Below, piece after piece: positions 1-10,153 of a stretch of DNA of 64,000 nucleotides. The first letter of the stretch is position 1, and each line of letters opens with the position of its first letter. The DNA is from Valencia hispanica (taxonomy: Eukaryota > Chordata > Actinopteri > Cyprinodontiformes > Valenciidae), in contig OY747713.1 of NCBI GenBank assembly GCA_963556495.2, positions 48,887,724 through 48,951,723 on the forward strand, in the 5' to 3' direction. The position numbers and the translations under genes are program-made. Under the pieces are notes generated by a model that was not told the origin of the DNA, did not search any database, and saw only the letters and a program-made list of their open reading frames with translations.

Positions 1-960
1 ATATATTTATTAGTTTTGTTTGCAATTACATCACATCAAACAACAATTCACCTTTACATGCAAAACAGCATACTTTTCTCCCTGTTCTCCCTCCCATTCC
101 CTACTTCCCACACCAAATAATTATAAGAAAAATGTTTTACAAAAAAACAAACTCTGGATATGGTATACAGTATATGCGTATCCCCATTAGTCTCTTCTTA
201 CAGTTTGTTTAAAGTCCAGTCCTTGGCAATAACAATAAACAAATATATCGGCCTTCCTCAGATCCATTTTAGTCCTTCAAAGGGACTGAATAAAGCTATC
301 CGCTTCAGCCGGGGTTTGGAAAAGATGAGAAATGTCGTTGTGGGTCACCAGGAGAGTTGATCCTGTGTTTGTTGATTCCCTTTTTGTTAACTCCTGCAGA
401 AAGGTCAGAGTGGAGGCGGACTTTCGTTGTTGTAAAGGATTTCCCCTTTTATTCGTGGTATCCTCAGCACTCGCTCCTTGTCTCTGAAATGCAAGGCCCT
501 CATGATGAGGGTCCTTGGACGTCCAGTGCTTGAGTTAGAAGGAAGAGCACTGACTCTATGCGCCCGTTCAATCCCCGGAGCCTCACTCGGTCCAGCCCCA
601 GAGCCTCTGGCAAGCATCTCTCCAGAAACGCTGCAGCGTCTTCGCCTTCTGCTTTCTCCAGCAGGTCCACCAATCTCACGTTATTACATCTGGTTCTACA
701 TTCCAAGTCATCAACTTTATCAGTGAGGGTTAGGGTTTTCCAGTGTGATGACTTCGGTTAACAAGTCATTAACATTATATTCAGCATCCGAAATCCGGTG
801 CTCAGCATGTGTAATGCGCCCCATGCATTCCTGCACCTGCTTTTTCGTATCAGTAATAAATAGTTGCATGTCAATTTTCCTGTAAATACCACTTTTCAAG
901 TAAATTATTGCTTTCATGATATCTTCGTTAGTTTTCTTGCCTGAATCAGTTGTTTTGCCG
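1..960 (-). mobile_element. L1/Tx1-like LINE, 3' part of ORF1 (decayed)
   Basis: On the minus strand, broken reading frames between about 917 and 300 give an L1-type ORF1 protein: a coiled-coil stretch (MQLFITDTKKQVQECMGRI), then an RRM-like part (CRTRCNNVRLVDL, AFLERCLPEALGLD), then GRPRTLIMRALHFRDKERVL, and a C-terminal part near 405-300. This is the order of the nucleic-acid chaperone of L1/Tx1 elements. At least three frameshifts separate the parts. The A/T-rich end at 1-60 may be the 3' end of the insertion. No ORF2 is visible. This is a dead copy; the family is fairly sure, the clade less so. Confidence 0.6.
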
Positions 961-2903
961 ACTTCTCCCCCACCATGTGTGACATGGCGTCACTCATTTC
1001 TTCTCCCTCAGAATGTTTGTCTTCATGTCATGGTTTCTGTTTGTCTCCTTTGTGGCCCTTTGTTGCCATTTTTACGTCCTCATGCTCTTATACTGGCATT
1101 GCTTAAGTTTAAATTAAGTTCTAGTTAGTTTTTTTAGGATTTATTACAGATTAGCAGCAAAGGTAAAAAAAAGAAAATGTATGACTTGTTAAGATGTAGG
1201 GGAGGGGAGAGGAGTCATGTGATATTTTCTTTGTTCTTCTTTAATAAAAATGGTACACCCTTGTAGAGAAGCGAGTCAGATCTTTTCTGGCTCCCATCTG
1301 CAGGTGCGTCCAGTGTGAAACAGATATCTGTTGTTTGTGTGTGTGTTATTTTACTCTCTGTCTCTCAGTTCTGGGTCTTATTTTGAAACAGTTCCCGCCG
1401 GGGTTTTGGAGTTCGGCGCCCCCCACCTTTCTGAGTAAGAAGTGAGTTGCCGACAATATAGGTTACGAAGCCAACACTACCTAGCATCTCGCCATAACGG
1501 TAACCCAATGATTTTTACTGTCAACAGAAAAAGGAAAGGCTAAGAAAAAACTCGGCAAATGTTCTTTTTTAATACAGGAAAGAAAGAAATACTAAGAAAC
1601 CACCTGCATAGTTTGTATTTAATCCTGTGTCCGAACTACCAAAACCACATTGCTTCTCTTCCAATTTTCTAAGGGTAGAAAGCAGGAAAACCCAGATGCT
1701 CCGATTCTCGCGTGCAAGCATAGACACGCCCCAGTAAACATTTCACGGTAAGAAATTTTAGGAAGGGTTGCATCTTGAAATCCCACCAACAGTGGTCCAG
1801 CACAAGAGGCCAATTCCTCCCACTCCTAAACCTGTAGGAGGTTTTGAAGGCTGAGGGCTGTCCCTCAGGTTGGCCATACCAGTGGCCTCTCAGCCACCCC
1901 CCATCCAGTTGCTGGGATTTCCTATGGATTTTACTTTTCCTATCATTTTCTCTCTTTTACCATTTGTATAGTTTTTTATTATTAGGTTAAACTTCCTTAC
2001 CAGCTGTTTACAGACTTTTAACCTGAGAGACACAGACCATGAATGATCTATTTGAACCACTTAACCTGTTCCACCCCACAGCCCCGCCGCCGGGTCACTG
2101 TAGGGGAAGGGCGGGGAGAATGTCCCAATTTAGTTGACCCGTTGTCACTGATTGCTAAGCATGTCCTATCATTATAAACCTCAGAATCTCAGCTAAATAT
2201 TTTTTGTGACCTCCAAACATAGAAAAAATAACAAGGAATTAAAGGAATAGTTAGCTATTTTGCGATTTTTACATGAAAACATTCAACTGAACCTGTCGGT
2301 CACTCTGCCGAACAGAACCAAGCAAACTTTGCCTTCCCTGAAAGCCAGCAACTCACATATTCTAAAGCTGCAAGTTTCATCATGCTACGTGCAAATTTCA
2401 GCAAATGAGCAGCAAAATAAGCCCAAAAATACGTATAACATTTGAAAAACAAGAGCGTAAATTCTTCTTTACCCTTGTTTTTTCCTTGCTGAAAAGAATA
2501 ATCCACCGTGATATGACTGTATTTCCAGAATAACTAAAATACCCAGTGTGCATTTAAAAAAGAATAAGTGAAAAAAACGTAATCCTTTGCCATTATTTTT
2601 TACATTTGATTCGAGGAGCCTCAACCTTGTCTGTCATGCGCATTGTGAACCTTCCCCATGTAAACATTTGCTTTGTCCAATCTGCTTTAAAGTTCTGATG
2701 TCAGCGTGATTCTATAGGATCTTAAGGTTCCAACCATATGTCAACCATCCAAATCGGCCAATAGAAACTGGAATTACAGGTCTGCGTAATTCAAAAAACA
2801 TGTTTTGTTTAACTCGGGGGCGCACACCTCCGCTGTTACGCGCAGGTGATCAGGTGATCAGAGGGAACGATTCAGTTTTGATTCTTTTGTTTGCGTTTGA
2901 AAA
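961..2903. other. No gene seen; repeat-like AT-rich sequence
   Basis: I find no coding region. Stretches at about 960-1370 resemble decayed LTR or LINE untranslated sequence (pyrimidine-rich, with an AATAAA-like site near 1243), and 2050-2115 is a short GC-rich island. I recognise nothing further. Confidence 0.4.
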
Positions 2904-3034
2904 ATGGCGTTTCAAGAGAAGAGAATAAGCACTGACGAAGCCCTGGCGATTATTTGGAATGCCAGTTCATCGGGGGTTTGTGTTGGGGACTCCTCATTAG
3001 AAGAGGAAAACCGAATTTTACCGAAGGAAGAGAG
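2904..3034 (+). CDS. Possible N-terminal coding exon, unidentified
   Basis: An ATG at 2904 opens a frame of about 43 codons starting MAFQEKRISTDEALAIIWN and ending in an acidic stretch (DSSLEEEN). It stops shortly after a splice-donor-like GAG|GTATGT at 3032-3040. An acidic N-terminal leader of this kind is seen in several DNA-transposon proteins, such as piggyBac-type, but no downstream exon can be assigned. The retroviral LTR seems to begin at 3038, so the donor may be only apparent and the gene may simply be interrupted. Low confidence. Confidence 0.25.
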
Positions 3035-3037
3035 GTA

Positions 3038-4113
3038 TGTCCCAACTAGCTACTGCTAGTGGGTGAGTGAAGTTCTTAAATAAAAGAGATGAGAGATTCC
3101 TTCAGATATTCGGAGGTTTTAATACAAACTTGGTTGATCAAGCAAGGAGATACAGCGTTAACAGAGAATATGCAATACTGACCTGCCAAGACAGAATTAT
3201 ATAGGTTCAGTAATCCTGACTCCTATCAACATGACATCAGAAAACATTTCTTCAGCCAGAGAACATTAGACTCGCAGGCTTCACGTGTTGGGTTCTTTGG
3301 GTGTTTGGGCTTTGGGTTTGAGTTTTTTCCTTCCACTGTATTTTTGTCTCCCTCTGGTGCTCTTGTGTGTGGTTGCCCTTGTCTGTGTTCATCTCTTTAT
3401 TTTCCCAAGTTCCTATTAATACTTATCCTTTATTAGTCCCAGTTAGTTTTGTTATATTTAATTCCTCTTTAGTATTATCCTCTGTCTAGTCTAGTTATGT
3501 TTTGCTCCTGGTCTTCCTCCCAGTTTCCCTAGCCATTCTGCCTTCCATCCCAGCTGTTAATTATTTTCACCTGCTCACTCCCTCTCAGCTGCAAACGCTT
3601 CTCTTAATTAGTCCTCAGCTCTTTCTGTCACATCTTCACTCTCCCCTCAGTATAAATACAGTCCTCACTCAGTCACAACTCGCTGGTTCGTCGTCATTCT
3701 TCCTTGCCTGGTTCCTGCCTTCCCTGTTGCCCGTCTACCTTCCCTTCCCGGTTCCTGTTTTGCTATTGCTGCGGGTTTTTGATCCTCCTGAGTTTTGTAA
3801 GTCCTTGTTTTGTTATTATTATTGAAACACTCTTAATTCGAACCTTGCTGCATTTGGGTCCTATATTTAAAGCCATGACATCAGGGACTTGATAGTGGAA
3901 GCATAATCAATGTATGTCAGGACGTCCTTAGATGTAAAAGAGAGTTGCTATGCCAACCCAGGATCTAAGAGCTTAAATCAGTAGATTTGTCCTGACCCAA
4001 ATTCATACAGTGTCATATAATCAGATTGGTTACCATATCATAAAGAGTTGGCAACTATCAGTATATGAAATACACAGAGCAGATTATTCTTAATAATACA
4101 ATTTCCCACAACA
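3038..4113 (-). repeat. LTR of endogenous retrovirus A (3' LTR), with nested insert
   Basis: Read on the minus strand, this starts with TGTTGTGGGAAATTG at 4113, directly after a purine-rich tract (AAAAAGGGAGGA, 4130-4115) that fits a polypurine tract. It runs to about 3038, where the plus strand begins TGTCCCAAC, giving TG...CA ends. It lies downstream, in the minus sense, of integrase and env remnants. It is split by another LTR-like insert at about 3280-3880. No second LTR of this family was found, so the provirus is truncated. Confidence 0.5.
3280..3880 (+). repeat. Solo LTR-like insert (Gypsy/ERV type)
   Basis: Pyrimidine-rich sequence starting near CACGTGTTGGGTTC and ending in CATTTGGGTCC...TGACA, with a TATAAATAC box at 3651. 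This is the usual look of teleost LTR-retrotransposon LTRs. It interrupts the retroviral LTR, whose sequence resumes after 3880. No internal region or clear target duplication is seen, so solo LTR is inferred. Confidence 0.4.
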
Positions 4114-5033
4114 GTCCTCCCTTTTTATCATATCTCAGTGATAAATCAAAAAACAAAACAAAAATAGATAATTAAGAATGGCTCACTTGAAACTACCACT
4201 AATGAGAAGGCCTGCCGTATAAGAAAAAAAAAACCCCAGTACCAAATGATTTCATGCATTACATGTCACAGTAAATTAACTTCTGAACAAAATGAGTTCT
4301 ATGCATTTCTCCTGATGACAGTTATCGGAGCCGATGCAAAACCACATTCAAAAAACCCAGGGGCGTAAGATGAACAAAATCCAACCTCTGGTCGTGTTTG
4401 TCGTCTCACGACTTTTTGGGTGATAAAGAATGTGGCGACCCCTTTGCCCCCAAGGTGGCCCTTCTGCATCGCTCATCATCAGTCAGGATGCCTAAGAAAT
4501 AAATGCAACACAGAGAGGAAAAAAACAATTTTAGGCAGAATCAGTCAAGTACACAATGAATGAGTAAAATACATCTTAGCACAAATTGAAAACGTATAAT
4601 CTTCCCTCGAACGAGACTTGCATCCACAGTGTGAACGCCGAAATCAAAAATCGTCAGTCACTCATTGCCCAGCGCCAAAGTGACCCTTCAAAGAGGTTAC
4701 ACAAAAACAGATCAGTAGTAATCAACAATAACACTAGACTCCTTCATAACAAACACCACAAGAAATAGAAATGCAAAAAATTACTTCAACTTCAGAACTG
4801 ATTAGGCATACCTCGCTGCTCATAAATTATGCTATGGGAAATCATACAAGAATCAAAAAATGTATAATCTCTCCCCCCCCCCCCCTTATTAATGAAAAAG
4901 GAAATTATGTTGAATAATAAAAATGAACTGGAATTTAATAAAAAATAAAAAGGAAACATAACTGAACTGTCTAGAGAAGAAAATCTAGTTCACAAAGTGA
5001 TTTAAAGGTAATCATCATACACCTACAGTCCAA
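4114..5033. other. Degenerate retroviral 3' region, no open gene
   Basis: This lies between the env remnant and the LTR of endogenous retrovirus A. It is AT-rich and has no long frame. A homopolymer C run at about 4871-4886 is the only marked feature apart from the polypurine tract at 4115-4130. Confidence 0.4.
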
Positions 5034-5690
5034 TCACTCAAATAACTCGAGGTCGTCATGAGTTTCCACGCCACATCCATCATCTCCATTCCCTTCATCT
5101 CGCCTTTCAGAGTCTGCACCAGGTTCGCCTGCATGAGATTTTGCCAACACTGATCGCCAGTCCTCTAATGTATGGAATGACACAACAACCACACACAGAG
5201 AAAACTGCAAATGCAGTAATACAAGTCCCAAACACAGAAACAGCTAGTGATTTCCACTCACCCAATACAGAATCCAACCAATCACCCAGACCTCCCAGAT
5301 CAGTATTTACACCAGCATTCTTACCAAGGCCCTTTTCATGACTCTCAGGCCTTCTAAAGCTCTTGATACACTCCATCAGATTCCGTGTTTCCGGGGATAA
5401 AGGTGCAACCTGTCCCCCCGACTGTGGGTGATAGGCACAATGCGTGCCTAATTTCACTCCCAAAAATTCACCCACCTCTGAAAGGGCTTTGTTTACAAAA
5501 TGCGTGCCATTGTCGCTGGTGATTTTTTTTCAGAAATTCCCCATCTGGGGATGACATTTCCCAACAAAGCCTTAACTACAGCAATGGCCACATGGTTAAG
5601 GTATTCGTTGATTCTGTTAAACTTGCCAAATATAACATTGAGAAGATGTATGGGACTAAGTGCTGCCAGTTGGCTGCCTACGGACGATGA
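5034..5690 (-). pseudogene. Endogenous retrovirus A: integrase core and Env TM tail fragments
   Basis: On the minus strand, about 5690-5420 translates to a retroviral integrase core: VVKALLGNVIPRWG, then in a second frame TSDNGTHFVNKAL and HCAYHPQSGG. An A-run near 5530 shifts the frame between them. It runs straight into a fragment of an Env transmembrane subunit (about 5341-5130) with the hydrophobic anchor AVSVFGTCITAFAVFSVCGC. The missing part between integrase and TM shows a large internal deletion. The motif style suggests a gamma/epsilon-like fish retrovirus. Not functional. Confidence 0.65.
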
Positions 5691-5845
5691 CGGGGAACCC
5701 CATGACTGCCAGGCAGGGTTAGAGGTACTGTGTACACCACGACCTGACTTGACTGACACACCCCTACAAAACCCTGACTTGATACTTTATGTGGACGGAT
5801 CAGCTTTCAGAGACCCGATGGGAAAAAATCGGGTGGGATTTGCTG
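5676..5845 (+). pseudogene. Retroviral RT-connection/RNase H fragment, opposite strand
   Basis: The plus strand reads LPTDDDGEPHDCQ followed by LCTPRPDLTDTPL and DLILYVDGSAFRDP, the start of a retroviral RNase H (the VDGS aspartate is catalytic in the family). It lies head to head with the minus-strand integrase fragment just left of it, although both belong to pol. It is cut at its 3' side by the RTE LINE near 5840. This is either an inversion within one provirus or two separate insertions. Confidence 0.6.
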
Positions 5846-8198
5846 TCCCCTCCCTGGGCTGCCACCTTATTGTGGTGGAGGGGTTTGAGTGTCCCAATGA
5901 TCCTAGGAGCTATGTTGTCGGGGGCTTTTTGCTCCTGGTAGGGTCACCCATGGCAATTTGGTTCTAGGTGAGGGATCAGACAAAGTGCAGCCCAAAAGAC
6001 CCCTATGATGAATGATATAAATGGATTCAGTATTCCCTCGCCCGGACGCGGGACACCGGCGCCCCCCTCTGGAGCCAGGCCTGGAGGCGGGGCACGTTGG
6101 CGAGTGCCTGGTGGCTGGGCCTTTACCCATGGGGCCCGGTTGGGCTTAGCTCGAAGAGGTAACATGGGCCCCCCTTCCCTTGAGCTCACCACCTGTGGGA
6201 GGGGCCATAGGGGTCGGGTGCTGTGCAGGATGGGCGGCGGCCAAAGGCGGGGACCTTGTTGGTGCCTGTTGCAGTGGCAACTTCCAAACTCGCTGGTGGA
6301 CACCGGCGGTAAGGGATGCTGTCAGGCTGAAGGAGTCCTATCGGGTCTTTATGGCCTGTGGGACCCCTGAAGCAGCTGAAAGGTACCGGCAGGCCAAGCT
6401 GTGTGCAGCTCGGATGGTGGTGGAGGCAAAAATTTGGGTGTGGGAGGAGTTTGGAGAGGCCATGGAGAACGACTTCTGTACGCCGATTCTGGTCCACTAT
6501 CCGGCGTCTCGGGGGGGGGGGGGGGGGAAGCGGTCTGCCATCATCAACACTGTTTACAGTGGGGATGGTGTGCTGCTGACCTCGACGTGGGACGTTTTGG
6601 GTCGGTGGATGGAATACTTCGAAGACCTCCTCAATCCCACCGGCACGCCTTCCAATCTGGAAGCAGGGTTTGGAGAGTTTGGGTCGGGCTCTCCAATCTC
6701 TGGTGCTGAGGTCACAGAGGTCGTTAAAAAGCTCCTCGGTGGCAAAGCTCCAGGGGTGGATGAGATTCTGCCGGAGTTCTTCAAGGCCCTGGATGTTGTG
6801 GGGCTGTGTTGGTTAACGCGGCTCTGCAATATTGCGTGGACATCGGGGGCAGTTCCCTTGGGTTGGCAGACTGGGGTGGTGGTCCCCCTGTTTAAAAAGG
6901 GGGACCACAGAGTGTGTTCCAACTACAAGGGGATCACACTTCTGAGCTTCCCTGGAAAGGTCTATTCAGGGGTTCTGGAGAGGAGGGTCCGACGGATAGT
7001 CAAACCTCAGATCCAGGAGGAACAATGTGGTTTTTGTCCTGGCCGTGGAACACTGGACCAGCTCTACACCCTCAGCAGGGTCCTGGAGGGTGCGTGGAAG
7101 TTCGCCCAACCGGTCTACATGTGTTTTGTGGACTTGGAGAAGGCGTTCGACCGTGCCCCTCGAGGGGCCCTGTGGGGTGTGCTCTGGGAGTATGGGGTAC
7201 CGGGCCCCTTGATACAGACTTTTAGGTCCCTGTACGACCGGTGCCAGAGTTTGGTTTGCATTGCCGGTAGTAAGTCAGGTTTGTTTCCAGGGAGAGTTGG
7301 ACTCCGCCAAGGTTGCCCTTTGTCACCGATCCTGTTCCTAACTTTTATGGACAGGATTTCTAGGCGCAGCCAAGGTGTTGAGGGGATCCGTTTCGGTGGC
7401 CTCAGGATCGGGTCTCTGCTTTTTGCAGATGACGTGGTCCTGTTACCTTCATCGGAACGTGATCTGGAGCTTTCGCTGGAGCGGATCGCAGCCGAGTGTG
7501 AAGCGGCTGGGATGAGAATCAGCACCTCCAAATCCGAGGCCATGGTCTTGAGCCTTAAAAGGGTGGGGTGCCTTCTCCGGGTCGGGGATGAGGTCCTTCC
7601 CCAAGTGGAGGAGTTTAAGTATCTGGGGGTATTGTTCACGAATGAGGGAAAAATGGAGCGGGAGATCGATAGACGGATTGGTAGGGCATCTGTAGTTATG
7701 CGGGCGCTGTACCGGTCTGTCCTGGTGATTTACCGGTCGATCTACGTTCCTACCCTCATCTATGGTCACGAACTCTGGGTGGTGACCGAAAGAACGCGAT
7801 CACGGATACAAGCGGCTGAAATGAGTTTCCTCCATAGAGTGTCTGGGCTCTCCCTTAGAGATAGGGTGAGAAGCTCAGTCATCCGGAGGGGGCTCAGAGT
7901 AGAGCCGCTGCTCCTCCACATCGAGAGGAGTCAGTTGAGGTGGCTCGGGCATCTGGTCAGGATGCCTCCTCGACGCCTCACTGGTGAGGTGTTTCGGGCA
8001 CGTCCCCCCTGGAGGAGGCCCAGGGGAAGGCACAGGAGGGACTATGTTTCTCGGCTGGCCTGGGAACACCTTAGGATTCCTCCCGAGGAGCTGGAACAAG
8101 TGGCTGGGGAGAGGGAAATCTGGGTCTCTTTGCTTAAGCTGCTGCCCACGCGACCCGACCCTGGATTAGGGGAAGAAAAAATGGATGGATGGATGGAA
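5838..8198 (+). mobile_element. RTE-clade LINE (Rex3-like), internally deleted
   Basis: The left end (about 5838) opens with a GC-rich leader (GTGGTGGAGGGGTTTG). The right end is a short (GGAT)n tail, ATGGATGGATGG, at 8180-8197, as known for RTE/Rex3 elements of teleosts. The leader runs to about 6250 and then jumps straight to the linker before the reverse transcriptase, so the apurinic-type endonuclease domain is missing. The insertion cuts a retroviral RNase H fragment, which makes it younger than that provirus. Confidence 0.75.
6250..8195 (+). pseudogene. RTE-type reverse transcriptase ORF, endonuclease lost
   Basis: A frame of about 640 codons stays open. It holds the RT fingers (LLGGKAPGVDEI), motif A region (FVDLEKAFDRAP), LRQGCPLSP, the catalytic FADDVVLL, the thumb (KSEAMVLSLKR, FKYLGVLFTNEG) and the typical RTE C-terminus (RSQLRWLGHLVRMP, then LAWEHL and a proline/arginine-rich end). 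It lacks the N-terminal endonuclease, and about a dozen residues seem to be missing near 7725 before IYRSIYVPTL. The G-run at about 6511-6527 does not break the frame. It cannot nick target DNA by itself but may keep polymerase activity. Confidence 0.75.
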
Positions 8199-9185
8199 CG
8201 GCTACTTTGCCGTTTACGTTTTTCGTTTTATTCATTCAAGGCAGATAGCGGCCGCTACTCCGAAAATCTCCGAAATGTCATTCTTTGAAAGGTCAGAGGA
8301 ACCAGGCTTTCTTACAGTTCGCCGGGGAATTTGCAAGTAGGACACGAGCGAGAGATCAACAAGGCAGCGGAGAACAATATTTCTTCAGTGAAAAAATACC
8401 TTACAGCAAGTATACCAGGTAAACATTTTATTTTTTAAGCATTTCAAATGTGCTGTCTTTTTTGTGGAGGTTTACCGTAGTTTCCTCCGTGGTTCCCAAC
8501 ATCTCAACAACTGTTTCATGATTTTAGATATTTATTTCAGAGAGAATGGGATTTGTGTATTTCCTTTCTTTTTATTGATTTATCTGCTTTTTTTCACATG
8601 AAAGTAAACTGACATCGTGCGATAAATGACAATCGGGAGGTTAACATTTCAACCAATAGCTAGCTAGTAGTTCCTTTCCCCAAATGTATACAACTGTTAC
8701 ATTTCAGCTTCTGTTTATTAATGGAAAACCCATAAAAGCTATTAACCTACAATTTATTGTCAATAATGTGCATGTGTCTATTGCCATCTAGTGGTCAGGG
8801 TTCATGTATCCCGTAAGTCCTTCCAAAATGAGTAGTCATAAAGAAACAACATAATCTGGGTCTTCATCCAGTGGGCTGGGGAGGGGGGGGCGCTGGTGCG
8901 GTCAGAATTTTTCCTGTGGATTTTAGTGCCCCACTCCACCCCTGCAATGTTCCTTATCCTTTTCAGGGTCACTGGGGCATCAGACGAGGGGACTACATCC
9001 TGCCCAGGTTCACCACCCATCAGACACGATCAAAGAACAAGCACACTCATTTACTCAGTCCTTGAGGGCTGCAGTTCTGCACGTTCTGGATGTTTCCTGC
9101 TGCAACACATCTGAATCAGATCATCAGGTGAGAATCAAAACTTGACAACAAGTTGTTTAGGACAGCAATTTCATTTTAATCAAGT
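8199..9185. other. No gene seen
   Basis: Mostly AT-rich sequence without a convincing reading frame. A G-run at 8880-8890 is the only simple-sequence feature. Confidence 0.4.
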
Positions 9186-9450
9186 CTGTTAAAGGGGAGT
9201 TTTTCCTCTCCACCGTCGCTACATGCTTGCTCAGTATGAGGGATTGCTGAAGGATTGCTGTGGTTGGAAAGTCTGCCCAACCTCACACCAATGACTGATG
9301 CAATCTGCTGGGATTCCTTAAATAGGAAACTTTTTAACTGATTGGAATGTTTGTATAAATGTATTGAAATGACTTCTTGTTAAGTGCCTTGAGATGACAT
9401 CTGTTGTGATTTGGCGCTATATAAATAAACTGAATTGAATTTAATTGAAA
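9186..9450 (+). repeat. LINE-derived 3' tail repeat (copy 1)
   Basis: Contains GGGGAGTTTTTCCTCTCCAC, then TGCTCAGTATGAGGGATTGC, then CCTTGAGATGACATCTG and the terminal GCTATATAAATAAACTGAATTG. This 3' end recurs at 16085-16240, 26461-26534 (inverted) and 41867-42285, so it is a dispersed family. The style fits L2-like LINE 3' ends in fish. Confidence 0.55.
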
Positions 9451-9705
9451 TAAAAAGACAATTTTTGTTCGAAATGGATCGGTTTTGTCACGTTTATTGG
9501 ACTACAAAGTGGTGAGTTCCATATTTTTATACCTCCATCAGGAGAACGTTTGTGTTGGCAGAAGCGCTCACTGTGTCTTCAGTTATGATTGTATCCTTGA
9601 TCGCCAGACATAATTGGAATCACAAGACTCTTAGCTTTCCAATGATATAAAATATGTATAGGTTCATAGAAGTTAGAAGTCAGAAAATCGGTGGATTTGA
9701 ACTAT

Positions 9706-10153
9706 TGTTGAGAAGGTGTTTTCACTCTAATTTAAAACCTATATTAAAAGGAACAGACACACATTTAATTTATGACCCTGGGCTCTCTCTGAGCTCTCAT
9801 TTCACCTTCTCGCGTGCTCGTTCATTTCTGTAAAAAGGAGCAATAAGAACAACAAACATTTAGATTTTTTAACAGTGAGACGTCGTTCACTGGACCCAGT
9901 TCTAGTAACTGAGTACAGCTTTATCTCAACTTTAGGTTTTTATTTGAAACAACAGTTAAAAAGGAAACTCCTCCCACATAGATCTTCCCGCACAGAATGG
10001 TCACAGCCTCCCCACCAAAAGGCACACAGCTCCTTCACAAAAGGCACCCAGGATGTGCCACATTCCTCTTGATTATTCACAGTTTCTAAGTGTTTCCACA
10101 TGCACTACAAAATTAGACCCTCATACAACATTAACATGATTTATATCTCTTCA
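9706..10153 (-). repeat. 3' LTR of endogenous retrovirus B
   Basis: 448 bp, plus-strand ends TGTTGAGAAGG...ATCTCTTCA. Compared with the other LTR it carries about 23 extra bases (around CAGCTCCTTCACAAAAGG, near 10026-10050), which look like a short local duplication. On the minus strand the purine-rich AAGAGAGGGAC precedes it at about 10165-10155 (polypurine tract candidate). Confidence 0.75.

Noticed and set aside
3502..3892. Plus-strand frame with leucine-rich, membrane-like sequence
   Set aside because: It lies in the pyrimidine-rich LTR-like insert; hydrophobicity comes from CT-rich codons.
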